A stretch of 64,000 nucleotides of DNA from Holdemania massiliensis AP2 (GTDB lineage Bacteria; Bacillota_I; Bacilli_A; Erysipelotrichales; Erysipelotrichaceae), in the NCBI RefSeq assembly GCF_000327285.1, contig NZ_HE998568.1, positions 748,323 through 812,322 of the forward strand. Reading direction: 5' to 3'. This document shows, piece by piece, positions 27,436 to 36,932 of the stretch. Each line of letters opens with the position of its first letter. Within the stretch, counting starts at the first letter, position 1. The translations under genes and the position numbers were made by a program. The notes under the pieces were generated by a model. That model had not been told where the DNA came from. It made no database searches and was given only the letters and a program-made list of their open reading frames with translations.

Positions 27436-28101
27436 GCGTCTTGCTTATTAATCCTGGAGTTCTCTGGTCCGTGGGCAATGAATGAAATCGCTTATTGGCA
27501 ATGGAGCTGGGTTGGATTTTGTACCGCCGGTGCGCTGATGTCCAGCATCAAAACACCCGCCGCTGAACCGTTAGCCGGATTGGCTTTAATTGGCTGCAGT
27601 CTGGCTGATCTTTTTTTATTGTTTACTTCCGATTGGCAGACCGGAATCGCCCTATTCTGCCTTGTTCAGCTTTGTTTGAGTTTCATTGTAATCCAGCAGG
27701 AACGCTGGATTCAACTGTGTCTCACGCTGGCAGGCTTGATTTTCATTTCCGCTCTCGTGCTGAGACTGCCGAAAATTTTCTGTCTCAGTCTGTTTTATGC
27801 CGTCCAAACGGGATTTAACGTGTTTTTCTCAGGAATGATTCTACTGCGTAAGCTAAAGAAAGAAACTCACGATCCGCAGAAACCTTCTTTATCCGATTCC
27901 CAGGAAACCAGAAAGACAGTTCAGTGCTGGACCGCAGGCGGAACGTTTTTGTTAGCAATCTGCGATCTGAACGTCGTCCTGTTTCAATTTGGAATTATCG
28001 CAGCGGGGGACTGGATTTGGCCTTTCTACATTCCAGCCTTGTTCTGTTTTGCCCAAGCTGCTCGAAAACCTGAGATCATAATTCCGCGCCGTACGCTTTA
28101 A
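27409..28101 (+). CDS. Polytopic membrane protein (possibly YhhN-like)
   Basis: 230 residues with about seven hydrophobic segments separated by short loops, and one polar loop near 150-165. The pattern CSLADLFLLF and a terminal FYIPALFCFAQA loosely recall the YhhN/TMEM86 lysoplasmalogenase family, but I am not sure. The start ATG at 27409 sits in the loop of a terminator hairpin; the Phe-Phe at residues 8-9 come from its T-tract. A start further down is possible but would remove the first helix. Confidence 0.6.
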   Translation: MFILTAVFFASCLLILEFSGPWAMNEIAYWQWSWVGFCTAGALMSSIKTPAAEPLAGLALIGCSLADLFLLFTSDWQTGIALFCLVQLCLSFIVIQQERWIQLCLTLAGLIFISALVLRLPKIFCLSLFYAVQTGFNVFFSGMILLRKLKKETHDPQKPSLSDSQETRKTVQCWTAGGTFLLAICDLNVVLFQFGIIAAGDWIWPFYIPALFCFAQAARKPEIIIPRRTL

Positions 28102-28198
28102 ATTGAAAAAGATGTTTTCTGTCTTTTTTCTCTCCTTTTCCGAAACTGATTTGTGAAATCAATACTTTGTGTAAATTTGTACTTTCTTCACGAACTAG

Positions 28199-28207
28199 TG
28201 CTATACT
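28199..28207 (+). promoter_or_regulatory. Extended -10 promoter of the SDR gene
   Basis: TGCTATACT (TGn plus TATACT at 28202-28207), 22 bp before the ATG at 28230. The best -35, TTGTAC, is at 19 bp. Confidence 0.55.
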
Positions 28208-28229
28208 GGAAGAAAGGAAGGTGAGATTT

Positions 28230-28988
28230 ATGGGTAAACTCTCTGGAAAAATTGCTATTGTTACAGGTGCCAGTTCTGGCGTAGGCGCAGGTGTGGCCAA
28301 GGTTCTGGCCATCAACGGCGCTTCCGTGGTGCTGTGCGCGCGGCGTCAGGAAAAGTTGGATCAAATCCGCCAGGAAATCGAGAAGCAGGAAATTGAAGGC
28401 GAGATTCTGACGGTTACCTGCGATGTTTCCGACGAAGCGCAGATTCAGCATGTCGTCGACGAAACAATCGCCCGCTTCCACACCGTTCACATCTTGGTTA
28501 ACTGTGCGCAAGGCGCCATGCTCTACCGTCCGATCGAAGAAATTGACACCGACTATGCTCTGCTTGCCTACAAGACCGGCCCGTTAGCCAGCCTCAAATT
28601 CATGCAGCGCTGCTTCCCGTACATGAAAGAAAATCATTGGGGGCGCATCATCAATACAGCCTCTGCTGCAGGTTATGATGGCAACAACGGCTTCGGCGCT
28701 TACGGCATGGCAAAGGAAGCCATCCGCGCAATTACCCGTACCGCCGCCAATGAGTGGGGACAATACGGAATAACAACCAACGTATTTTTACCGATCATCG
28801 CGACCGAGAATTTCCGCACTACCCAACCTGAGGCCTTAAAAGCGCTGGAAAGTCGCTCTCCGCTGCACCGCATCGGCACCACCGAGGAAGACTGCGGACC
28901 GATCATTGCCTTCTTGGCTTCTGAGGATTCAGGCTATCTCAATGGTCAAAGCTTCATGCTCGATGGTGGTCTGCACATGCATTCCTAA
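28230..28988 (+). CDS. Short-chain dehydrogenase/reductase
   Basis: 252-residue NAD(P)-dependent oxidoreductase. TGASSGVGAG binds the cofactor; NTASAAG holds the catalytic Ser and YGMAKEA the Tyr-x-x-x-Lys. The final GQSFMLDGGLHMHS is normal for SDR enzymes. CARRQEK after beta-2 favours NADP. Substrate cannot be inferred. The start follows GGAAGGTGAG. It stands alone with its own promoter and terminator. Confidence 0.92.
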   Translation: MGKLSGKIAIVTGASSGVGAGVAKVLAINGASVVLCARRQEKLDQIRQEIEKQEIEGEILTVTCDVSDEAQIQHVVDETIARFHTVHILVNCAQGAMLYRPIEEIDTDYALLAYKTGPLASLKFMQRCFPYMKENHWGRIINTASAAGYDGNNGFGAYGMAKEAIRAITRTAANEWGQYGITTNVFLPIIATENFRTTQPEALKALESRSPLHRIGTTEEDCGPIIAFLASEDSGYLNGQSFMLDGGLHMHS

Positions 28989-29317
28989 ACCAGTATTTTC
29001 AGAATCCTCACAATTTCATGCATTAAGCGTTAAAAACAAGGCAGTATTTGAGAATCCCTCCGAGTCCCGGAAGGGTTCTTTTTTCCTGTTCCAACGATCG
29101 ATGAACTGGGCTCATAGCGAACGCTTCTGTGATTTGGTTAAGAGAATTCAGAGCGGCAGATGACACTGCACCAGCTAATGAAGTTTGCCCTCAGAATCTA
29201 TTGAGATCCGATCCTGTCAAAGCTAGATTTTCACTTTATCCGTGTCCAAGATTTCTATTTTATGATTAGAACACAGCATTCCTTTTTGATGTTCTCCTGT
29301 GAAGCTTCGACTTCCTG
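28989..29317. other. Intergenic region after the SDR gene
   Basis: Holds the SDR terminator at 29051-29084. The remaining about 230 bp shows no gene, RNA or repeat that I can support. Confidence 0.6.
29051..29084 (+). terminator. SDR gene terminator
   Basis: AGAATCCCT / AGGGTTCT stem (one bulged base) followed by six T. Confidence 0.7.
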
Positions 29318-30316
29318 TCAAAGGTTATCAGACACATGCGCTTTATCAAAATTCTGACAGAGATCCAGCAGTGCCTCTTCACTTAAATGGTCAATCCAAT
29401 ACGCTTCTTTCTCACTCAATTCAAAGTGCTGGCTTAGCCAATGTTTCATCAACATTTTTTTACCTTCAATTCTGCCTTCGAGCTTGCCTTGAAGACGACT
29501 TTCTGCCAAGTCCATTTCATATTCTACTTCGTCAAACTTAGCTCGAATGCGGGCAATGGCTAAACACGTATCACTTAAGAAATCCATTTTCTTTTCTTCC
29601 ATCATCTTGATTATTTCCTCCTTCTCCACTAATTCATGAATGATGTTCTGTTTCTCTGCACACTGGTTGAATCGAAGCATGTAATGGATTTTCTAATCCA
29701 TTCTCCATTCGGTTAACGGTTTGCTTTCCAACCTCTCCAATTTATCCATTTCTATCCAGAGTATCCGGCACCGCTCATCCGGCATCCGGATTTTATTCAC
29801 TTCATTGCAATAACAAAACGCATAGAGATAATCATCATCGTCCTGCTTTTTAAGGATGCGGTTAGCAAGCGTAATCTGAACTATTGGATGAAACTCAGTA
29901 GAATCGCCCTCGCTCAACTGATCGACAACGATCTGAGCCACATATCCCTGAGAGCGCAATGACAAATACCTCTCCCGCTGAGTATCCTGCATTTCCATAT
30001 TTACAAGCAGGATCTGGCCTTGGTCGTCTTCAAGCTGGATAAGTAAATCCAAGCAAGCCTCTTTTTCCTGCTTATAGGATTTTGCAGGCTTCGGATTTTT
30101 TACATCCGCCCGGACGAACTGATGCTGAAACAGTGCTGAAAAATAGGCCAAGCGAATCTTTTCAGACTTTTCATCTGCACAACCGAAGGTGTGTAGGAAC
30201 ACAACATTTTCGCGATAATCAATCGGCATTAAACGTTCGTGAACCGGCGCTAAACCAGGAAAAGGCGGCAGGAGTTCATGGTATAAATCATGGGGTGGGG
30301 TATTGCTGATCTTCAT
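29318..30316 (-). pseudogene. Rpn/PD-(D/E)XK nuclease-family transposase-like gene with in-frame amber codon
   Basis: Two consecutive open stretches in one frame, 30316-29693 and 29680-29318, are separated only by a TAG at 29693-29695. Read through, they give about 332 residues. The first part has the PDDEXK_2 nuclease pattern: CLDLLIQLEDDQGQILLVNMEMQ (Asp ... Glu-x-Gln) followed by RSQGYVAQIVVDQL. The second part is the charged helical C terminus with a GKLEGRIEGKKMLMK repeat-like stretch, as in Rpn proteins. A single nonsense change explains the break. The start has AAGGAGGA upstream. No terminal repeats were seen. Confidence 0.75.
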
Positions 30317-30542
30317 TTTAAAAATCCTCCTTCATCATTAATATTGCGGAAAATCAGAAAAAGCCCCATAAAAAGTTAAAAAACTTTACGAATTCTTTTT
30401 GCAAGCTCGCGTGAGTCCCTTTCAGACACTTTACAATTTCTGAATGTAAGCTTTCAATTAAGCAATCCCAGCTCCTCCTTTTGATCCCCACTGCCAAACT
30501 CCGCTTCGATTTAGATCGTTTCAAATTTTTGAATTTCTCGCT

Positions 30543-30577
30543 GTTTTACTCAATGTTCGAAATCCGCTGAGTAAAAC
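30543..30577. repeat. 10-bp perfect inverted repeat
   Basis: GTTTTACTCA (30543-30552) and TGAGTAAAAC (30568-30577), 15-bp spacer, no T-tract on either side. It could be an operator or a remnant of a mobile element; no target duplication was seen. Confidence 0.5.
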
Positions 30578-30623
30578 TTAGCTGTTTCAGGAAAAAGCAA
30601 AAACAAGAAAGGTTATTTACTGC

Positions 30624-30652
30624 TTGTGCTGTTCCGCCGCTCCTGATAAAAT
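30624..30652 (+). promoter_or_regulatory. Promoter of the TetR/DUF1266 cassette
   Basis: TTGTGC (30624-30629) and TAAAAT (30647-30652) with a 17-bp spacer. The -10 lies inside the left arm of the inverted repeat at 30641-30690. Confidence 0.6.
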
Positions 30653-30690
30653 AAAGATAAAATTTGAAGTTTGTCTTTATTTTATCAGGA
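30641..30690. promoter_or_regulatory. 17-bp perfect inverted repeat, candidate TetR operator and SD-masking hairpin
   Basis: Arms TCCTGATAAAATAAAGA (30641-30657) and its exact complement (30674-30690), 16-bp spacer. The left arm covers the -10; the right arm runs into the AGGAGG ribosome site (30687-30692). It could work as operator DNA, as an mRNA hairpin hiding the ribosome site, or both. Confidence 0.75.
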
Positions 30691-30700
30691 GGATATCTCT

Positions 30701-31333
30701 ATGCCCAAAGTCGCCTATTCCGAATCAGAAAGAGAACAAATAAAAAAAGCCTTGATTGATACTGGATTAAAACTTTTTTCCACCCAGGGCATTCAGCGTA
30801 CAACCGTAGAACAGATCTACCAAAACGTCGGCATATCCCGAACTTTTTTCTATTCTTTTTTCCCTGCTAAAGAAGATCTGGTCATCCAGGCTTTCTATCG
30901 GCAGCAGCCGCAAATGCTGGTCTACGCCAAAAGTCTGATGGAGGATCCTAAGCTCAGCTGGCGGGCGAGCGCCGCACAGTTTCTCCGCCAGATTTGTTAT
31001 GGCGGTCAGGAAGGCTTTACCATCATGAGCGTAGAAGAACAACAGGCTCTCTTTAAGTGTTTATCCGACGAAAAACGACAAGAGTTCCAGAGAAAACGTC
31101 TCACTTTTTTTACAGAGCTGATCCAGATCCTAGGCATTCATACAGAAGAATCAAATATCAAGCTTCTTGGTAATTTAGTCTTCTCTGCGGCAATTTTACA
31201 CAAAGCCATTCCGGATACACTGCCGTTTCTCTTTGCGGAGGCTTCCGATGAAATGATCGACTTTCAAATAGAAACCATTCTTGAATATATGGAAACTCTG
31301 TACGAACAATCAAAAAACAAGGAATCAAAATGA
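30701..31333 (+). CDS. TetR-family transcriptional regulator
   Basis: 210-residue repressor-type protein. The N-terminal helix-turn-helix reads LIDTGLKLFSTQGIQRTTVEQIYQNVGISRTFFYSFFPAKEDLV, a clear TetR domain; the rest is a helical ligand domain. The ATG at 30701 follows AGGAGG. It sits beneath a promoter whose -10 lies in a 17-bp perfect inverted repeat, consistent with autoregulation. DUF1266 and 662-aa genes follow on the same strand with no terminator between. Confidence 0.92.
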   Translation: MPKVAYSESEREQIKKALIDTGLKLFSTQGIQRTTVEQIYQNVGISRTFFYSFFPAKEDLVIQAFYRQQPQMLVYAKSLMEDPKLSWRASAAQFLRQICYGGQEGFTIMSVEEQQALFKCLSDEKRQEFQRKRLTFFTELIQILGIHTEESNIKLLGNLVFSAAILHKAIPDTLPFLFAEASDEMIDFQIETILEYMETLYEQSKNKESK

Positions 31334-31558
31334 TTCTGAAAGGAAAGCTGAGAAGACAAAGAAAAGATTACAAGCGGATTTCAGATCACAAATCACTCGG
31401 TATATCCTTGATCACAAAACCATGGGTATCCCCATCGTGAAGGAGAAGGAACGTTTGTGTGTCTACTTTACAAAATCGGAAATCACTCAGCTTTCCCTGA
31501 ATCATGGCAGCACAAAATGAAGAGATCTGAAAAAGAAAAAAGGAGGAAACAGATCACC

Positions 31559-32749
31559 ATGGTCAACATTGAAGAAATGATGAAACGAGCTCAACAAGCC
31601 AGTGAAAATGCATCCAAACAGCTAAACGAATCGATGGAAAAGAGCCGGAAGATCGCTGAACAAAACAAAGCCGACGCAGAGAAAGCCGAAGCTGAAAAAC
31701 AGCTTCGCAAACAGGAAGCAGAAGCTCAGAACGCAGCGAATCAACAGCGCCAGGTGGAAATCTTAGGTCAGATGTTCAGCCCTGAATTCATGGCGCAGAT
31801 GACAGACATGGAAGCGATGATCCAGCAGAAGGTGGACGAAAAAGTCGAAGAAGTTACTGCACTAGGTCTGGAAGGCATGATGAATCAGCTTTTAGGCGAA
31901 GACATGGGAGTCATCGCCGCCGCGCTGGAAACACTGGCCATGGAAAATGAGGAGGATGAGGAAACCGAGCCTTCCGATTTTGATCAGGCATTGGAGGAAG
32001 AACTATACCGTGTCTTAGATGAGAAACTGGCTCAGATTCAGTCTTTGCCGGAACCCGAACCGGTACTCTATACCCAAGATGACCCGCGCTGGGCAAAGTT
32101 TGGCATCCTGCTCTCCGGGATCATCAGCAATTTAAACGATCATCAGTTAGACGATATGGATGTCGAAGAACACATTCCGGTCATGGAGCAACAAATCGCT
32201 TCGTTGGTCCGCCGGTCGTGGGGAATCCATGGACGAAGTGAATTGTTGGATACGCTTCGCTACCTCTCACAGGAAGGATACACTTTCCGTTATCAGCTTT
32301 TCTGCGATACCGTCACTGCCAAGGAGCTCACCGACGAAGCTGAGGATGAGGAAGAACGCGAAGCCCTTGCCCGTGCCTGGCGTTTTGCCCAGCATTACAA
32401 AACGCGGTTTTCTCCAAGCTTTATGACGGGCTGGGATACCGGCCGGGCGGCTATGTTAACGCGCTGGGGCTGTTACCTTGGTTGGATTACTGAAGGGGAA
32501 GCCATCGGAATGCTGCGGGAGCTCTCCCTGCGGGCTGCCCAGGAACTGCACAGCTGGCGGGAATTTGCCCAGTCCTATCTGTTCGGCGGTCTGATGTGGA
32601 AGCTGCTCTGTTCTGACACTTCAGCGGAATGTTATTTGGGCTTTGTGGCGGACGCGGCAATCGACCTGCTTACCGGACAGGCAGAAGACAACGAAGGACA
32701 GTGGAGAAATTGTCCATGGCCTGCCCGCCGATATGATTTTCAGGCTTAA
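31559..32749 (+). CDS. DUF1266-domain protein with N-terminal coiled coil
   Basis: 396 residues. The first about 80 residues are rich in Glu, Lys, Ala and Gln (KQLNESMEKSRKIAEQNKAD), a probable coiled coil, followed by an acidic linker (EEDEETEPSDFD). The C-terminal half matches the DUF1266 pattern: GWDTGRAAMLTRWGCYLGW, then WREFAQSYLFGG. The function of DUF1266 is not established. The ATG at 31559 has AGGAGG 12 bp upstream; earlier in-frame starts lack one. It is 26 bp before the next gene, so the two are one operon, probably with the TetR gene 225 bp upstream. Confidence 0.82.
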   Translation: MVNIEEMMKRAQQASENASKQLNESMEKSRKIAEQNKADAEKAEAEKQLRKQEAEAQNAANQQRQVEILGQMFSPEFMAQMTDMEAMIQQKVDEKVEEVTALGLEGMMNQLLGEDMGVIAAALETLAMENEEDEETEPSDFDQALEEELYRVLDEKLAQIQSLPEPEPVLYTQDDPRWAKFGILLSGIISNLNDHQLDDMDVEEHIPVMEQQIASLVRRSWGIHGRSELLDTLRYLSQEGYTFRYQLFCDTVTAKELTDEAEDEEEREALARAWRFAQHYKTRFSPSFMTGWDTGRAAMLTRWGCYLGWITEGEAIGMLRELSLRAAQELHSWREFAQSYLFGGLMWKLLCSDTSAECYLGFVADAAIDLLTGQAEDNEGQWRNCPWPARRYDFQA

Positions 32750-32775
32750 GAACGATCCGTCAGGAGGAAATAATC

Positions 32776-34764
32776 ATGTTTGATCTTGATTCGCTGACTG
32801 AAACCGCCTTGGACATCCTCCGTTTTGACGGTGAAATTGGCGATACGCTGACGGAGCTGCGCAGGCATTGGGGCCAATCTGTTCCGGCACTGTTTGACGC
32901 TCGTCTCGATCATATCGTTTTGCAATACAGACCTTTTGAGCATGAAGTCGGTGTTCAGGCTTTAGGCCAGGAGCTGAGTGCTTTGGGTTGGGGACTTTAT
33001 GACTTGGGTGAAGAGGATGAATACTTGTTTATCATGATTTCAGATGCTCAAAAAGACGATTTTGAAAAACAGTGCCGCAAAGCAAAGTACAACTTCAAAC
33101 GGATGAAGCAGCGCGGCCGCAAGTGGGGGCAGCCGGCCAAAACGCAGAGTCTGCAGCCTGTCATGCCCTGTCAAGATGTTTATTTTCCGGATGACGCCTA
33201 TTATACTATTCAGGAAATTGCCGGAAACTTTGCCAGCGGCATCTGGATTGCGAAAGAGGATGATCAGCAGGGAAAATTTGTCGCTGATCTGAGGAATTCC
33301 CCGCTCCAGCCTATCCGTGTTCAATGGAAAGATTTCCGGGAGTTGACCTATTCTCAGGAACTTGATTTTTATGCCGCGATCTATTCCTCGCCGTATTCCG
33401 ATCACGTCATTGGCGGCAAAGATCCGGCCCGGATCAATGACTGGCCGGCGCTCACACCCAGGTCGATGAAGAAACTGGGCAGGCTGTACTGGTTCTGCGA
33501 CCGGCTGTGCTGCGGAGATGAAGAAAGTCTTCTCTTCCTGACAATGAATGAGCGCGGCTGCGAAAACACCCAGCGGTTCATTTTATCCGCCAGCGATGAG
33601 GAATGTAAGCTGGCCGCCGATGGACAAGGCCGGATTTTTGCCCAGCGTCATCGCCGCGACAGTCGGCTGACCTGTTATGAAAATCAGGATCTGAAGGCTT
33701 ATCCGTTTTTACGCATGAAAGATTATGATGCCCTTGGCAACAGCATCCCAATCCCTGGAACCTCCCGTCTGCTGATGATCAAAGAAACCTGGGGTGATGG
33801 TGATACGAAAGGCAATCTCTTTGATTTAGATATGGACAACGGACACTGTCAAATTGTTCCGCTGCCGGGCATGGGTGAGAATTTAAAAATCCGGCATTTC
33901 ACTGGCGATTGGGTGCTGATTTATAATTCCGGCGAGGACTTCCGCACCGACTTTGCGCAGCTCTGGAACCCAAAAACAAACGAAATCCTGCGCATCCGAT
34001 CCGGTATGTTCGGACTCCAAAAACCTGATCATATCGTGGCGCTGCCGGATGGTCAGGTTGTGATCACAACCCGGCATTCCCAGATTGGCAGTGTCCTTCA
34101 TCAACCGGAAGATTTCTGGACATTTCTGCGCACAGCCAACAAGCCGAAGAAACTGGGAAAATGGCTTCGCTATTCTGCGTCCTACCCGAACATCCCCCAC
34201 ACCCTGCCAAAGTCCAGGGGAAAGTCCTGTCAATACAAGCTGTCCAAGTTGGTAGAGCCTGTGCTGAAATTCAAAAACCTGAATTTTAAGCTGGCGGTGA
34301 TGAACGTGCTGATGTATGACAAGGCGTTATTGGAGCCCAAGTTTGACATCTGGGAATTTGCGGATGAATATAGCCGGCGCAGAATCGATCCGGAAACTGA
34401 GGGCTATGATCAAATGATTCCGGAAGCGGCGAACTGGTTTCGGCGTTACCCCATCCCGGCCCGACTAGCCTTGGAAATCACCCGAATTGATATGGACGGC
34501 GGTGATGAAATTAACTGTCAGCTTGCCCCCAATTGGGATGGGGAAGATGAGCTGTTTAATATTCAGGCCATTACTCCAGAGGAGTTAAGCCAGTTTCCGC
34601 GGCTTCAGCGGGCATCCATCTTTACGACTCAGGATCGCTCGGTTGTCCCCGTATTCCGCCAATGCGGAATTACAGTCGTTTCTGCCTATGACGTTCCTTT
34701 TGATATCGAAGATGCCGATGCTGATCCACAGGCAAACGCCTTCAATGAAAAAGGACAACATTAA
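32776..34764 (+). CDS. Large hypothetical protein with DUF6892-like C terminus
   Basis: 662-residue cytoplasmic protein without membrane segments. The N-terminal about 120 residues are charged; a middle part with repeating Trp/Gly/Asp strands (LLMIKETWGDGDTKGNLFDLD, WVLIYNSGED) suggests a beta-propeller-like fold. The last about 150 residues (FKLAVMNVLMYDKALLEPKFDIW, PIPARLALEITRID, NWDGEDELFNI) resemble what I recall as DUF6892, a domain of unknown role; that match is from memory and moderate. The ATG at 32776 follows AGGAGG. Cotranscribed with the DUF1266 gene. Confidence 0.75.
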   Translation: MFDLDSLTETALDILRFDGEIGDTLTELRRHWGQSVPALFDARLDHIVLQYRPFEHEVGVQALGQELSALGWGLYDLGEEDEYLFIMISDAQKDDFEKQCRKAKYNFKRMKQRGRKWGQPAKTQSLQPVMPCQDVYFPDDAYYTIQEIAGNFASGIWIAKEDDQQGKFVADLRNSPLQPIRVQWKDFRELTYSQELDFYAAIYSSPYSDHVIGGKDPARINDWPALTPRSMKKLGRLYWFCDRLCCGDEESLLFLTMNERGCENTQRFILSASDEECKLAADGQGRIFAQRHRRDSRLTCYENQDLKAYPFLRMKDYDALGNSIPIPGTSRLLMIKETWGDGDTKGNLFDLDMDNGHCQIVPLPGMGENLKIRHFTGDWVLIYNSGEDFRTDFAQLWNPKTNEILRIRSGMFGLQKPDHIVALPDGQVVITTRHSQIGSVLHQPEDFWTFLRTANKPKKLGKWLRYSASYPNIPHTLPKSRGKSCQYKLSKLVEPVLKFKNLNFKLAVMNVLMYDKALLEPKFDIWEFADEYSRRRIDPETEGYDQMIPEAANWFRRYPIPARLALEITRIDMDGGDEINCQLAPNWDGEDELFNIQAITPEELSQFPRLQRASIFTTQDRSVVPVFRQCGITVVSAYDVPFDIEDADADPQANAFNEKGQH

Positions 34765-35072
34765 CGATATTCATTGCCCCCTGCGGGAAAACGGCATAAG
34801 CCTCAAACCTTTTCGGAAATTACAAAACAGAAGTTTTAATGACGAAAAAGGGAGAAGTTGTAAGCTGCCTGCCCCTTGGCGTAAGGCACCCATGTTGATC
34901 TTCGATGCTGAAAATACGTTGGATCTCGCCCCCTTTGCGTCAGCCAGGTCGAAAATAGAACTAAATATGGACTTTCGCTTTGAACAGGCGGAAGTTTTTT
35001 CTTTTCCAAGCAGGAAGAAATGGGGAAAATCGGGAAAGAATGATACAATAAAGGACAGAGGTGAAAATCATT
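34765..35072. other. Intergenic region before pepF
   Basis: About 300 bp with a terminator (34971-35000) near its end and the pepF ribosome site. The stretch 34765-34970 has no gene I can support. Confidence 0.6.
34971..35000 (+). terminator. Terminator after the DUF1266/662-aa operon
   Basis: ACTTTCGC / GCGGAAGT stem with 9-nt loop, then TTTTTTC. It is about 200 bp past the stop at 34764. Confidence 0.65.
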
Positions 35073-36839
35073 ATGGAAAGAAAAGACATACGCATTGAAG
35101 ACACCTGGGATCTGAGCGGTTTGTTTGCCGATCAGGCTCAGTTTGACGCCGCTTTGGAACAGGCCAAAGCAACACTGGCTCAGCTCACGCAAAAGCAGGG
35201 ACACATTACAGAAACCCGTGAGAGCTTCCGTCTGTTTATGGACAGTCAGGAGGCCCTGCAGCGGCAGTGTGAAAATCTGACGGTCTATGCCCAGATGCGG
35301 GCCGACGTGGAACCGGAAGACCCGCAGGTCCAGCAGAACCTGGCCAAATCAGTCACGTTCGTCAATCAGGTTTATGCCGCAACGACCTTTATTGATCAGG
35401 AGCTGATCGAACATCAGCAGCTTGTCGAAGATTATCTGAAACAGGACGACTGCGCCGATTACCGCTATCCAATCCAGGAGATTTTCCGCACGATCCCGCA
35501 TCGTCCGGATGCCCAGACAGAACAGCTGCTGGCCCAGATGAACGATCTGTTTCAAAATCCGCAGAAAACATTTAAAGCCTTTGTGCCGGAATTCAAGCCG
35601 GTGCTGATTGATGGGAAAGAAGAATTTTTAAATCAGGCGATTATGAATCAACTGCTGCACAATCCGGATCGGGAAATCCGCAAACAGGCCTTTGAGCATT
35701 TCTATGAACAATATCGCCGGCATCAGAACGTCTTTTGTTCGACCTTGATCGGCCATGCCCAGGGTCAGGTATTGCAGGCCAGACTGCATCACTTTTCCAG
35801 CGCCCTGCAGGCCAGTCTGTTTGAAGACGGCGCCGATGTTCCGCTGTTCCAGCAGGTTCTGGACATCGCCAATCAGAAATATCATGGAGCATTCTGGCGG
35901 TATAATGAACTGAAAAAGAAGCTGATGGGTCTGGATGACTGCACCAGCTACGATTTGAACGTTCCGCTGGTTCAGTCTGTTGACACGCATTATGATCTGG
36001 ATCAGTGCTTTGAAATTCTGGATCAGGCCTTAGCACCGTTAGGCAAAGAATATCAGGCGCTGTTGAAACGGGCGCGGACAGAACGATGGATTGATTTTTA
36101 TCCGCACCAGGGCAAGCGTGGGGGTGCGTATTCATGGGGCACCTACGATTCCAATCCGTTTGTGATGACTAACTTTACAGAGGGATATGATTCCTTGAGC
36201 ACGCTTGCGCATGAGCTTGGACATTCCATGCATTCATTCTTCTCGCATCGGGCTAATCGTCCGCTGTTGGCCGATTATCGGATCTTTGTCGCCGAGGTTG
36301 CTTCAACAGTCAATGAGGTTCTGTTGAATCAGTACATGCTTCAGCACAGCGATGATCCGAAAGTGAAAGCTTCCTTGTTATACAACATGCTGGAACAGCT
36401 GGTCGGTACGCTGTACCGTCAGCCGATGTTCGCGCAGTTTGAAGCGTGGCTGCACCAGCAGCTGGAAGCCGGACAGGCTCTGTCCTCTTCCGATTTAACA
36501 GACTATTATTACAAGTTGAATCAGGATTATTATGGTCCGGCTGTGACCGTGCATGAGCTGGAAAAATACAAATGCTATTCTGTACCGCATTTTTACTACA
36601 ATTTCTATGTCTACAAATACACGATCGGCATGTCTGTCGCCTTATCCTTTGCCTCCCGCATTCTCAAGGGTGACACGGAAGATTATCTGCGCTTCCTCAC
36701 CCGCGGCGGCAGCTGCGCTCCAATTGATCAGCTGATCGAAGCCGGGGCTGATCCGCGTGGGGAACAGGTTTATAACGATGCCTTCCGTTATTTTGAAGAA
36801 ACTCTGGATCAGTTTGAGAAACTGATGGAAGAGATCTGA
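35073..36839 (+). CDS. pepF: Oligoendopeptidase F (M3 metallopeptidase)
   Basis: 588-residue cytoplasmic zinc peptidase that cuts medium-length peptides, often paired with peptide uptake. The zinc motif HELGH is at about 380-384, with the third ligand in FVAEVASTVNE. PHFYYNFYVYKYTIG and the preceding region are typical of the M3B family. The ATG at 35073 follows GAGGTGA; a GTG at 35061 also fits. It is monocistronic with its own terminator and probably digests peptides imported by systems such as that at 20.9 kb. Confidence 0.95.
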   Translation: MERKDIRIEDTWDLSGLFADQAQFDAALEQAKATLAQLTQKQGHITETRESFRLFMDSQEALQRQCENLTVYAQMRADVEPEDPQVQQNLAKSVTFVNQVYAATTFIDQELIEHQQLVEDYLKQDDCADYRYPIQEIFRTIPHRPDAQTEQLLAQMNDLFQNPQKTFKAFVPEFKPVLIDGKEEFLNQAIMNQLLHNPDREIRKQAFEHFYEQYRRHQNVFCSTLIGHAQGQVLQARLHHFSSALQASLFEDGADVPLFQQVLDIANQKYHGAFWRYNELKKKLMGLDDCTSYDLNVPLVQSVDTHYDLDQCFEILDQALAPLGKEYQALLKRARTERWIDFYPHQGKRGGAYSWGTYDSNPFVMTNFTEGYDSLSTLAHELGHSMHSFFSHRANRPLLADYRIFVAEVASTVNEVLLNQYMLQHSDDPKVKASLLYNMLEQLVGTLYRQPMFAQFEAWLHQQLEAGQALSSSDLTDYYYKLNQDYYGPAVTVHELEKYKCYSVPHFYYNFYVYKYTIGMSVALSFASRILKGDTEDYLRFLTRGGSCAPIDQLIEAGADPRGEQVYNDAFRYFEETLDQFEKLMEEI

Positions 36840-36866
36840 TTCTCTGCGTCGAATTCCTCATTTTAT

Positions 36867-36908
36867 AAAATCCGCTGTGTTCAAAGAAAAGAACATAACG
36901 GATTTTTT
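36867..36908 (+). terminator. pepF terminator
   Basis: AAATCCG...TGTTC / GAACA...CGGATTT stem with an A-rich loop, then TTTT; 30 bp after the pepF stop. Confidence 0.8.
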
Positions 36909-36932
36909 AGTTATTTCGATTGTAATTTTCAT

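Larger units (their letters stand above)
30317..30700. other. Intergenic region between Rpn-like pseudogene and TetR gene
   Basis: About 380 bp, AT-rich. It contains a 10-bp inverted repeat at 30543-30577 and, next to the TetR gene, a promoter embedded in a 17-bp inverted repeat. The rest shows nothing recognisable. Confidence 0.6.

Noticed and set aside
29693..29695. Possible recoding of the amber codon (for example pyrrolysine or programmed readthrough)
   Set aside because: No pyrrolysine or readthrough machinery or stem-loop is visible, and nuclease genes of this family decay often, so nonsense mutation is simpler.
31281..31520. 79-codon open frame overlapping the end of the TetR gene
   Set aside because: No ribosome site, overlaps TetR by 53 bp and no family features, though the downstream gap is short of an explanation.
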